A stretch of DNA of 35,897 nucleotides from a virus: positions 1 to 35,897 of the IMG/VR virus record IMGVR_UViG_3300027736_000119, one strand, 5' to 3'. Under the pieces are notes generated by a model that ran no database searches, had not been told where the DNA came from, and saw only the letters and a list, made by a program, of their open reading frames with translations. The translations under genes were made by a program, and so were the position numbers. This document shows, one piece after another, positions 31,245-35,897 of this stretch (positions within the stretch are counted from its first letter, which is position 1; each line of letters opens with the position of its first letter).

Positions 31245-31660
31245 TTTGTTGAATCCTCTTCATTTGAATTTCCTTCGAACATGTCGATTATCTCAACATC
31301 TTCTACAGCTTCCACCTTAGTCTCACCCAAGCCAGTAATGTTAATGGTTACAGCATTCCGCTGACCCTTAGCATCCTTTTCAAAGAGTGAGACAGGTAGA
31401 AGTCTGTCCATGCACATCTTTAGACATGCTACCTGATCTTTATCTTCATCGTCCAAGGCTTTTCTTAAGACAGTGTCTATAACCTTAGTTCCAGTAGTAC
31501 TCAGGAGTCTAGCTTTGAATTCAGCGATCCTTCCTGTGTCACCCTGGGGACGACCTACCTTGCCTCTTTTACGCTTCGCTTCTACGACAGCCTTAGGTGG
31601 ACGACCCCTACGAGGTATAGACACAACAACCTGATTGTCTTCTTTTTCTTCTAAGTCCAC
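31241..31660 (-). CDS. Putative terminase small subunit with AT-hook-like motifs
   Basis: A 139-aa DNA-binding protein. Near the N-terminus are two AT-hook-like motifs, RRGRPPK (17-23) and KVGRPQ (34-39), separated by a basic helix. A helical centre (DTVLRKALDDEDKDQVACLK) and an acidic C-terminus (VEIIDMFEGNSNEEDSTN) follow. It likely recognises the packaging site, for which AT-rich minor-groove binding is attractive given the AT-rich intergenic region just upstream. Start is GTG at 31660 with AAAAGG upstream. The call rests on position, size and DNA-binding motifs. Confidence 0.78.
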   Translation of the reverse strand: MDLEEKEDNQVVVSIPRRGRPPKAVVEAKRKRGKVGRPQGDTGRIAEFKARLLSTTGTKVIDTVLRKALDDEDKDQVACLKMCMDRLLPVSLFEKDAKGQRNAVTINITGLGETKVEAVEDVEIIDMFEGNSNEEDSTN

Positions 31661-31740
31661 TCTAAGCCTTTTCCTACGTAAGTAGAGACTAACATTTAAA
31701 AATTACTACTCTTCTAAGTTTACTTCTAAGTTAACTAAGT
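31648..31740 (-). repeat. ACTTAGAAG-type repeats before and at the terminase start
   Basis: On the minus strand ACTTAGAAG occurs at 31723-31731 and 31711-31719 (period 12) and again at 31648-31656, inside the first codons of the small terminase gene. A partial copy, ACTTAG, is at 31735-31740. The same core forms a 13-base triple repeat in the leader at 35584-35622. Meaning unknown: duplicated ribosome-binding-like sequence, protein site or leader element. Confidence 0.6.
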
Positions 31741-31772
31741 AGTTTTTATATTGTTTGTTTTTTATATTGTTA

Positions 31773-31809
31773 TTACTTAGGAGCTAACATAGCGTTTTTT
31801 CTCCTTAGT
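31773..31809 (-). promoter_or_regulatory. 5' leader hairpin with a five-codon open frame
   Basis: The minus-strand transcript should begin near 31809. Its first bases, ACTAAGGAG (31801-31809), can pair with CTCCTAAGT (31775-31783): eight of nine pairs across a 17-base loop. The 5' arm contains AAGGAG, followed by ATG at 31790 and the codons for MLAPK, then tandem TAA stops. The hairpin may stabilise the message, or the short frame may be a leader peptide or the remnant of a lost gene. Confidence 0.5.
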
Positions 31810-31815
31810 ACAACT

Positions 31816-31844
31816 ATTATACCATACTTATGAGAATTTGTCAA
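31816..31844 (-). promoter_or_regulatory. Consensus late promoter for the packaging genes
   Basis: On the minus strand: perfect TTGACA (31839-31844), a 17-base spacer and a perfect TATAAT (31816-31821) with TGG before it. It drives small and large terminase and probably the portal through a leader of about 150 bases. It shares the core TATGGTATAAT with the two other minus-strand promoters. Confidence 0.93.
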
Positions 31845-31911
31845 GTAATATTTTACTATGATGTTGACTACGTAGCACATTATGTACAATACCTGTCTAT
31901 TTTGTGTACTA

Positions 31912-31972
31912 TAGCTAACACTTCTATGCGGGTCTACCCAGTAAACTAGCACGTATTCCGCAAGTGTAGCTA
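31912..31972. repeat. Imperfect 15-bp inverted repeat
   Basis: TAGCTA-a-CACTT-ctat-GCGG on the left pairs with CCGC-AAGTG-TAGCTA on the right: 15 base pairs interrupted by a one-base and a four-base bulge, around a 26-base loop. It is the largest foldable element in the intergenic region. Confidence 0.65.
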
Positions 31973-31992
31973 ACTAGCCTTTATTATTCACT

Positions 31993-32024
31993 ATCGTAGC
32001 TCATCTTCTGTTATCTTCTACGAT
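31993..32024. repeat. 7-bp inverted repeat ATCGTAG/CTACGAT
   Basis: A perfect 7-bp stem around an 18-base pyrimidine-rich loop, 20 bases after the larger inverted repeat. Its loop holds the first copy of a 13-base direct repeat that recurs 50 bases further with one change. Confidence 0.5.
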
Positions 32025-32166
32025 TACTAACTCATTGATTTATATAGTATTCCTTATCTGTTGTCTTCTGTCGTTAACTTCAGCTAATATGCCTAATTAT
32101 TAAGCACTTCTTAATTCTACTTTTTAGGTGTTTCAGAGGGTTCTGATTATAAATATAACACACCAA

Positions 32167-32178
32167 CCCCCCTCCCCC
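32167..32178. other. C-rich tract (G-rich on minus strand)
   Basis: CCCCCCTCCCCC, preceded by CCAA, stands out sharply in an AT-rich region. The complementary strand reads GGGGGAGGGGGG followed by TTGG, which could form an unusual G-rich structure or act as a protein site. Confidence 0.7.
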
Positions 32179-32274
32179 ATGCTCAAAAGTTAAACTCAAT
32201 AGATCTAGTAAGCTTTCTGTATAGTTTAGCGAGTGTGAGAGTAGAGATGCCATACTCTAGAGACAATTATTAGT

Positions 32275-32288
32275 AATCTAGCTAGATT
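32275..32288. repeat. 14-bp perfect palindrome
   Basis: AATCTAGCTAGATT is its own reverse complement. It lies about 45 bases upstream of the early promoter, a good position for a dimeric regulator. A second inverted repeat, AGAGTA/TACTCT, lies just before it (32238-32258). Confidence 0.6.
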
Positions 32289-32332
32289 CTAGAAAGACAT
32301 CCTACTTAGGGAAAGTACCTATAAAATAATTG

Positions 32333-32362
32333 TTGACATTCTGAGAATTGATCCGTTATAGT
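32333..32362 (+). promoter_or_regulatory. Promoter of the early module
   Basis: Perfect TTGACA (32333-32338), an 18-base spacer and TATAGT (32357-32362). The transcript should start near 32369. The first gene has AAAGGAG at the right distance from the ATG at 32393. Confidence 0.85.
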
Positions 32363-32392
32363 AGAGACATGATCAACAAAGGAGCAAACAAC

Positions 32393-32488
32393 ATGAGCCA
32401 ATCAGATAAACTAATAAGCCTATTCAATACAGGGTTATTGCTATCAAGCTTTACATTCTTATTAATCTATGTATCATTCTATCTATAA
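32393..32488 (+). CDS. 31-aa single-pass membrane peptide
   Basis: MSQSDKLISLFNTG followed by one strongly hydrophobic segment (LLLSSFTFLLIYVSFYL) to the stop. AAAGGAG lies eight bases before the ATG and the gene is the first after the early promoter. An in-frame ATG at 32369 is near the predicted transcript start but has no ribosome binding site. Tiny membrane peptides in early phage modules may alter the host membrane or block superinfection; here that is a guess. Confidence 0.62.
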   Translation: MSQSDKLISLFNTGLLLSSFTFLLIYVSFYL

Positions 32489-32503
32489 ATGGAGGGTTTA
32501 AAA

Positions 32504-33145
32504 ATGATCAAACTAAGCAAAACAAGTAAACTAGATGGAATTTTATCTTGGTCTCTTCAAGCTTTAGAGACATGTCCCGCAAGTAAGAATAAGGATGGGT
32601 CTCTAGTACCCGCTTGCCAAGGTTGCTACGCTACCACAGGTAATTACAGGTTTTCCAATGTAAGAAAGCCTAGAGAATTTAATAAGGAGGATTGGAAAAG
32701 GGACGATTGGGTTAGTGACATGGTAAAAGCTTTAGACTCTAGCAGGTATTTTAGATGGTTTGATAGTGGCGATATGTATGATCTAAGCTTAGCCAATAAA
32801 ATCTTAGCAGTAATGAAAGCTACTCCATGGTGTAAGCATTGGCTACCTACTCGCATGCATAAGTTTATTAAATTTCAGCATACCATTGACGCTATGATGT
32901 CTCTAGATAACGTAGTGGTACGATTCTCTAGCGATAGTGTTACAGGTGAGATCGTCAACGGACAAACTACTAGCACAATTTTTAGCGATACAGTACCCAA
33001 AGGGGCTCTAGAGTGCAAAGCTTATGAGCATGAAGGTAAATGCTCAGGATGTCGGGCTTGCTATGATAAGGACGTGAAAGTAATAGCGTATAAAGCTCAT
33101 GGAGTTAAGATGGCTAAAGTAATTAAAATTATTGCAACTAAATAG
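32504..33145 (+). CDS. GP88-like cysteine-motif phage protein
   Basis: A 213-aa protein with the pattern of the phage gene-product-88 family: an opening like LSKTSK, TCPAS (Cys24), then CQGCYATTG (Cys38, Cys41) and a C-terminal cluster KCSGCRACYDK. A conserved-looking middle RWFDSGDMYDLSLANKILAV carries Asp/Gly residues suggestive of a TIM-barrel-like enzyme. Clustered cysteines imply metal or iron-sulphur binding. Function is unknown to me. The ATG at 32504 follows GGAGGG at ideal spacing; an ATG at 32489 would contain that site. Confidence 0.82.
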   Translation: MIKLSKTSKLDGILSWSLQALETCPASKNKDGSLVPACQGCYATTGNYRFSNVRKPREFNKEDWKRDDWVSDMVKALDSSRYFRWFDSGDMYDLSLANKILAVMKATPWCKHWLPTRMHKFIKFQHTIDAMMSLDNVVVRFSSDSVTGEIVNGQTTSTIFSDTVPKGALECKAYEHEGKCSGCRACYDKDVKVIAYKAHGVKMAKVIKIIATK

Positions 33146-33157
33146 GAGGGATTACTT

Positions 33158-33580
33158 GTGGAATATGTGAATAAAATAGCCCATGTAAAAGGTGAGGATC
33201 GTAATTGTTGTGCCTTGAATGCTACTGCTTTGACCATGGATATACCCTATTATGATGTCTATAAGGTCTATAAGGCATTCGGGAGGGTACATGGTAGGGG
33301 ATGCTCTACCCTTATGATGTCGTGCTCTATCAATTGGCTAATGAATGCCGAGAAGGATTACAATATAGAGAATGAGGAGGATGTCATTAAAGTAAGGGGC
33401 AATTGGAGGATGCCTACTTATCTCAATATGACATTAGAAAAGTTTGCTAAATTATTCCCTAAAGGTAGATATATTGTGGTAAAATCTAATCATGCTCTAG
33501 CGTTAATTGATGGGGTATGGTACGATAACCATGAGCCAAACCCAAGGGCACGAGTAAAACATTTTTATAGGATAGCTTAA
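33158..33580 (+). CDS. Papain-like cysteine peptidase candidate (140 aa)
   Basis: The order of motifs fits a small C39/papain-fold peptidase: a nucleophile region GEDRNCCALNATAL (Cys17 or Cys18 at the start of a helix), a long middle with GRVHGRGCS, and a late KSNHALALIDGVWYDN supplying His112 and Asp123 (or Asn124) as catalytic partners. The GTG start has AGGAGG eight bases upstream. Phages carry related small proteins with C...H...D order and unknown targets. In an early module it could cleave or bind a host protein. Activity is inferred from residue order only. Confidence 0.68.
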   Translation: MEYVNKIAHVKGEDRNCCALNATALTMDIPYYDVYKVYKAFGRVHGRGCSTLMMSCSINWLMNAEKDYNIENEEDVIKVRGNWRMPTYLNMTLEKFAKLFPKGRYIVVKSNHALALIDGVWYDNHEPNPRARVKHFYRIA

Positions 33581-33581
33581 C

Positions 33582-33842
33582 ATGAATATAGACGATAACG
33601 AATTGAATGAGATTAAAGCATACGTTAGAGGTTTGATTGAGGGAATTAAAGACACTCATAAACCCGAAGAGGTAGACATTATCTTAGAAGACTATTGGAA
33701 TGCTTGGGATGGTACAATAGATATTAATATCTGGATTGATGAGACAGATCCTAAGCGATACTTATGTACGCTATATCGTATAAGCGAATCAGGGTATACT
33801 GATATGGAGACATACCAACGATTAGATTACTTGAGAGGATAA
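33582..33842 (+). CDS. Acidic early protein (86 aa)
   Basis: An acidic protein with a helical first half (DDNELNEIKAYVRGLIEGIK) and a beta-like second half with Trp (WNAWDGTIDINIWIDETD). It starts one base after the previous stop. No family is recognised. It is the first of several acidic proteins in this module. Confidence 0.72.
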   Translation: MNIDDNELNEIKAYVRGLIEGIKDTHKPEEVDIILEDYWNAWDGTIDINIWIDETDPKRYLCTLYRISESGYTDMETYQRLDYLRG

Positions 33843-33843
33843 T

Positions 33844-34029
33844 ATGTTTACATATGAAGAAAGAGTTTACTTGTGGCAGGGAGTGCTGTATAATCAGGAG
33901 GATACTAAGAAAGGATTAGATAACCCTTACTTGGAGGAAGACGTAAGAAAAGGATTGGAGAAGAAGCTTGCTGTATTAAATAATTTAGAGGATGTATTAA
34001 TTTTTAACGGAGGAAGAAATGAGAATTAA
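33844..34029 (+). CDS. Small helical early protein (61 aa)
   Basis: Mostly helical and charged (TYEERVYLWQGVLYNQEDTK, VRKGLEKKLAVLNNLEDVL). It has GAGAGGATA upstream and overlaps the next gene by 11 bases. Resembles small coiled-coil proteins, possibly dimeric. No known family. Confidence 0.68.
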   Translation: MFTYEERVYLWQGVLYNQEDTKKGLDNPYLEEDVRKGLEKKLAVLNNLEDVLIFNGGRNEN

Positions 34030-34237
34030 AGACCCTGTATTAGTATCTAAACAAGTCACTTCTATTTATGAGGTTGATGTCGAGGGAAAGAAGATCGAAG
34101 TATCTTATTGGTACAACATGGACGATGAGGGCAAGGGAGGATGGGACTGGGATTTATCACCTTGCTATGAGGGATTGACCGAAGAAGAAATCCAAGAACT
34201 TGATGATGAGTTTGAAGAAGTTATTTCTAATTTATAG
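34019..34237 (+). CDS. Acidic early protein (72 aa)
   Basis: Beta-like start (VLVSKQVTSIYEVDVEGKKI), Trp- and Gly-rich centre (DEGKGGWDWDLSP) and a strongly acidic C-terminus (GLTEEEIQELDDEFEEVI). GGAGGAAG lies before the ATG. A high negative charge in a small early protein is seen in DNA mimics and other host-interaction proteins, but no family is recognised. Confidence 0.7.
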   Translation: MRIKDPVLVSKQVTSIYEVDVEGKKIEVSYWYNMDDEGKGGWDWDLSPCYEGLTEEEIQELDDEFEEVISNL

Positions 34238-34246
34238 GAGAATGAA

Positions 34247-34432
34247 ATGCCAATATATAGCGGAGTAATGATTAGAAAACAGTATTTTGAAATTGAAGTT
34301 GAGGCTGATAACGAAGATCAGGCAAGAGATTTAATCATGGATGCAGAGATTAAAAACGATTCTTATGAAACTGATTGGGAATTTTTCGAAGGAAGCGTTA
34401 CAGAAGTTGTGACTGACATTGAAAAAACTTAA
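34247..34432 (+). CDS. Acidic DpnD/PcfM-like small protein (61 aa)
   Basis: The layout of strand, strand, helix (KQYFEIEVEADNEDQARDLI) followed by an acidic beta part (EFFEGSVTEVVTDIEKT) resembles small proteins in which a short beta hairpin leads into a helix with DNEDQA. The resemblance to DpnD/PcfM-like domains is loose. Net charge is clearly negative. TAGGAG precedes the ATG. Confidence 0.65.
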   Translation: MPIYSGVMIRKQYFEIEVEADNEDQARDLIMDAEIKNDSYETDWEFFEGSVTEVVTDIEKT

Positions 34433-34444
34433 CTGGAGATTAAA

Positions 34445-34606
34445 ATGACTGAATGCTCGACGTGTAGTTGTGAGTTTAGTTTAGAAGATGAGGGAGGTAT
34501 TGCTGGGAATTTTGGTATACTACCAGTAGCTTTTTGCCCTACTTGTTTGTCTTCTGTCTTCGATATGGTAGAGCAATTAAAAGGGTATGATGATGGGGAA
34601 GCTTAA
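34445..34606 (+). CDS. Small zinc-finger-like early protein (53 aa)
   Basis: Two cysteine pairs, CSTC near the start and CPTC in the middle, separated by 23 residues, suggest a single zinc finger or ribbon. It ends in an acidic helix (VEQLKGYDDGEA). The ATG at 34445 follows a CTGGAG. A small zinc protein in an early module could bind host RNA polymerase or DNA, but this is unproven. Confidence 0.65.
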   Translation: MTECSTCSCEFSLEDEGGIAGNFGILPVAFCPTCLSSVFDMVEQLKGYDDGEA

Positions 34607-34631
34607 ACAATTATTAATTGAGGAGGAGTAT

Positions 34632-34916
34632 ATGAATAGATACGATAGCGGATACTATAACGATAAGTATTACGAGCCAGAGGATGAGGACTTCGATGAG
34701 GAAGTAATTGAGGAGAGAATCCATAACATGGTAGAAGACCCTGAGGGACAATTCTATTGGAAGGATGATGCACAATGGTATGAAGGATTATCTGAGACAG
34801 GCTATATAGGTACTGAATTCGAGGAGATTCCATTTAATCTAGCACCTCAGGAAGTAAAGGATAAAGTCCTAAACTATTGGAGGGATGTTGCTAGAGGCTA
34901 TGCCGATGGAGATTGA
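34632..34916 (+). CDS. Very acidic, tyrosine-rich early protein (94 aa)
   Basis: The ATG at 34632 follows the strong site GAGGAGGAG. In-frame starts at 34587 and after are possible but overlap the previous gene. The first part, RYDSGYYNDKYYEPEDEDFD, is extremely acidic and Tyr-rich. It continues with EEVIEERIHNMVEDPEG, and then a more ordered part with Trp. The charge pattern is that of a DNA mimic or a protein that binds a basic partner. It is a good candidate host-takeover factor. No family is recognised. Confidence 0.7.
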   Translation: MNRYDSGYYNDKYYEPEDEDFDEEVIEERIHNMVEDPEGQFYWKDDAQWYEGLSETGYIGTEFEEIPFNLAPQEVKDKVLNYWRDVARGYADGD

Positions 34917-34980
34917 TTACAAAGATATTATTATATTGATTTGGGTATGCTTAACTTACTACGTTGGAAGGGACTTATGA
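34906..34980 (+). CDS. Possible 24-aa membrane peptide
   Basis: MEIDYKDIIILIWVCLTYYV plus GRDL: an acidic start and one hydrophobic segment. AGAGG lies eight bases upstream, and the stop overlaps the next ATG as ATGA, the standard coupling in this module. An ATG at 34900 in the same frame is also possible. Very short, so only moderately sure. Confidence 0.42.
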   Translation: MEIDYKDIIILIWVCLTYYVGRDL

Positions 34981-35102
34981 TAGATAACGAAGACAAGTAC
35001 ATTAAATATATTTTATGGTTTGCACTTGCTTACTTTGGTGGTCATGTGTTATACTATATCGGATTAGAATTATCTTGTTACTTATACGGAGTACTACAAT
35101 GA
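34977..35102 (+). CDS. 41-aa membrane protein
   Basis: GAAGGGA precedes the ATG at 34977. After MIDNEDKYIK comes a hydrophobic stretch (YILWFALAYFGGHVLYYIGL) and a second short one. Its ends are coupled by ATGA to the neighbours on both sides. Function unknown. Confidence 0.6.
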   Translation: MIDNEDKYIKYILWFALAYFGGHVLYYIGLELSCYLYGVLQ

Positions 35103-35290
35103 GAAAGCTATATAAGATTTTAGACTATGATGGTTCAGTTGTTAGAATATTTGGTTATAAAGAGGAGGCTGAGAGATTCCTAAGACTAGATAAAAGCTTT
35201 AAGATTCAAGTACTTATGATGGAGAAGAAGAAAACAGTTGACAATAAATTTAATTGGGCTTATAAAATTTTAGGAGATGCACTAATATGA
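35099..35290 (+). CDS. Small early protein (63 aa)
   Basis: The ATG at 35099 overlaps the previous stop (ATGA). The protein has a beta-hairpin-like start (RKLYKILDYDGSVVRIFGYK) followed by helix (EEAERFLRLDKSFK) and a basic turn. Strand and helix order resembles small phage proteins sometimes seen in early modules. The 3' part contains a consensus promoter. A longer in-frame reading from 35015 would run through the previous membrane-protein gene and is not supported. Confidence 0.68.
   Translation: MRKLYKILDYDGSVVRIFGYKEEAERFLRLDKSFKIQVLMMEKKKTVDNKFNWAYKILGDALI
35238..35266 (+). promoter_or_regulatory. Consensus internal promoter
   Basis: Perfect TTGACA (35238-35243), a 17-base spacer and TATAAA (35261-35266), inside the preceding gene. 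It would drive the zinc-ribbon gene at 35287 and add to downstream transcription. The predicted start leaves only a short leader that begins near TAGGAG. Confidence 0.72.
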
Positions 35291-35526
35291 GATGCTATTG
35301 CTGTAATAAAATGTTGTCTGATTTTGAAGCCACTCGTAAGAGTGTACATACAAACGAATACTTAGACATGTGTAATAAATGTTACGCTACTATAAGTGAT
35401 GACTTACTAACATACGAAAGAACAGACTTGTATGATGAAGACGAAGACTACGAAGAGGAAGATTTAGACCACAATGAGTACGATTCTTTTAGTCGGATGG
35501 ATAATAGGGTTGACAACGATTACTAA
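35287..35526 (+). CDS. Zinc-ribbon protein with acidic tail (79 aa)
   Basis: Starts MRCYCCNKMLSDFEATRKSV with a CYCC pair (a CxxC spacing is present) and a second pair in MCNKCYATI, giving a four-cysteine zinc ribbon over residues 3-33. The second half is strongly acidic (YDEDEDYEEEDLDHNEYD). Coupled by ATGA. Zinc ribbon plus acidic tail suits a protein that binds host RNA polymerase or a nucleic-acid enzyme, but this is inferred from architecture only. Confidence 0.72.
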   Translation: MRCYCCNKMLSDFEATRKSVHTNEYLDMCNKCYATISDDLLTYERTDLYDEDEDYEEEDLDHNEYDSFSRMDNRVDNDY

Positions 35527-35538
35527 GCATGCTATACT
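35510..35538 (+). promoter_or_regulatory. Strong promoter of the replication arm
   Basis: Perfect TTGACA (35510-35515), a 17-base spacer and TATACT (35533-35538) with TGC directly before it (extended -10). Its -35 lies in the end of the previous gene. Transcription from here would cross the circle junction into the replication operon at position 1, so it is the main promoter for the plus-strand arm. Confidence 0.9.
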
Positions 35539-35583
35539 ATATACTTAATAGTATTTATATAGTAAGTATTTTATATAGTATGT

Positions 35584-35622
35584 ACTTAGGAGTTAAACTT
35601 AGAAGATAAACTTAGGAGTAAA
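35584..35622 (+). repeat. Three tandem 13-base leader repeats carrying ribosome-binding cores
   Basis: ACTTAGGAGTTAA, ACTTAGAAGATAA and ACTTAGGAGTAAA follow one another without a gap, and the ATG at 35625 is two bases after. The last copy is a proper ribosome binding site (AGGAG, six bases from the ATG); the earlier two look like duplicates. They sit in the leader of the strong promoter at 35510-35538. Confidence 0.85.
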
Positions 35623-35624
35623 CT

Positions 35625-35789
35625 ATGGAAGATAACTACGAAGAAGAAATGCATTACCACTTTGCAATACAAAACATGATTGATTGTGCAGGTCGCTATG
35701 GTATCGATGTAGTCTTACAAGATATCGTTGATGCCTGGAACTTTAAACTAAAGCAACACGATACTACTGCGGAGTTCAGCTATGAATAA
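35625..35789 (+). CDS. Unknown 54-aa acidic protein (complete copy)
   Basis: Begins MEDNYEEEMHYHFAIQNMID and ends AEFSYE. It is helical and acidic with no membrane segment. It is the first gene after the strong promoter and the triple repeat. The last 45 codons are also present at the left end of the window, with Val28 here and Thr there. The next gene starts eight bases before its stop. Function unknown. Confidence 0.8.
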   Translation: MEDNYEEEMHYHFAIQNMIDCAGRYGIDVVLQDIVDAWNFKLKQHDTTAEFSYE

Positions 35790-35897
35790 ACTAGTCGATG
35801 AAGCACCTTATCATCCAGGATATGAGGATGCAGTGGTAACTCCTGCTACTAAATACATTGGAATGAATCCTTCTAAGATGATATGGAAAACTAAACC
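35652..35897. repeat. Right copy of imperfect terminal redundancy
   Basis: Matches 1-246 at 242 of 246 bases. It contains the end of the 54-aa gene and the first 39 codons of the 70-aa gene, so joining the ends gives uninterrupted frames. Confidence 0.93.
35782..35897 (+). CDS. 5' part of the 70-aa unknown gene (right copy)
   Basis: Same start and first 39 codons as the gene at 131-343, cut by the window end. No difference in sequence over the shared part. It marks the place where the circular map continues into position 247. Confidence 0.8.
   Translation, partial: MNKLVDEAPYHPGYEDAVVTPATKYIGMNPSKMIWKTK

Larger units (their letters stand above)
31845..32332. other. Main intergenic region with clustered inverted repeats
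   Basis: About 490 bases between the two divergent promoters without a convincing gene on either strand. It holds several inverted repeats (31912-31972, 31993-32024, 32099-32115, 32238-32258, 32275-32288), a direct repeat TCTGTT-A/G-TCTTCT at 32007 and 32057, and a C-rich run at 32167-32178. It is AT-rich and has many stops in all frames. Candidates are replication origin, packaging site or early regulatory region; the sequence alone does not decide. Confidence 0.7.

Noticed and set aside
31861-31895. Plus-strand promoter-like TTGACT...TACAAT near 31864
   Set aside because: The spacer is only 15 bases and nothing is encoded closely downstream.
31924-31965. tRNA-like fold in the large inverted repeat
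   Set aside because: No T-loop consensus, anticodon arm or CCA-compatible acceptor stem could be drawn.
32099-32128. Hairpin ATTAAG/CTTAAT followed by CTTTTT as a terminator
   Set aside because: The stem is only six A/T-rich pairs and no gene ends nearby; kept only as part of the repeat cluster.
1-35897. CRISPR array, integrase, repressor, transposase or phage RNA polymerase
   Set aside because: Read through for each; no spaced direct-repeat array and no matching protein was found, which supports a strictly lytic phage using host transcription.

Overview
The window holds what looks like the whole genome of a lytic, short-tailed dsDNA phage (Caudoviricetes, podovirus-like). The last 246 bases (35652-35897) repeat the first 246 with only four mismatches, so the sequence closes into a circle of about 35.65 kb. 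The replication proteins closely match the T7 pattern: a gp4-like primase-helicase, a T7-type DNA polymerase A, an SSB with an acidic tail and a gp6-like 5'-3' exonuclease. I see no single-subunit phage RNA polymerase, integrase, repressor or tRNA. Strong sigma70-type promoters suggest that the host RNA polymerase transcribes everything. The host is probably a Gram-negative bacterium. A class II (B12-dependent) ribonucleotide reductase in a podovirus with two opposed transcription arms recalls the cobavirus/Zobellviridae group, but that placement is an inference.

Layout. (1) Positions 1-10731, plus strand: a tightly overlapped replication and nucleotide-metabolism operon. It runs from small genes through primase-helicase, small membrane proteins, DNA polymerase, SSB, exonuclease, PD-(D/E)XK nuclease, calcineurin-like phosphoesterase and a DUF3310 protein to the ribonucleotide reductase, and ends at a UUCG-capped terminator. 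(2) Positions 31660-10760, minus strand, read right to left: terminase small and large subunits, portal, scaffold, major capsid protein, a second UUCG terminator, a modular tail-fibre cassette, small basic proteins, tail tubular proteins A and B, a tail-collar adhesin, internal or ejection proteins, then holin and M15 endolysin. (3) Positions 31661-32392: the main non-coding region, with divergent promoters, several inverted repeats and a C-rich tract. (4) Positions 32333-35789, plus strand: an early-type module of small, mostly acidic or membrane proteins, a GP88-like protein and a papain-like cysteine-peptidase candidate. This module runs through the circle junction into region 1.

How it fits together. 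Three minus-strand promoters with almost identical cores (TATGGTATAAT, 17-base spacer, TTGACA or TTGACT) sit before the terminase, before the scaffold/capsid segment and before the tail tubular genes. The plus-strand arm has its own TTGACA-type promoters before the early module and at the circle junction, and internal TTGCAN-17-TATAAT promoters before the small membrane genes and the SSB. The least understood part is the early module (32393-35526): compact, translationally coupled, rich in acidic small proteins and driven by strong promoters. It is the best candidate for undescribed host-takeover or anti-defence functions.
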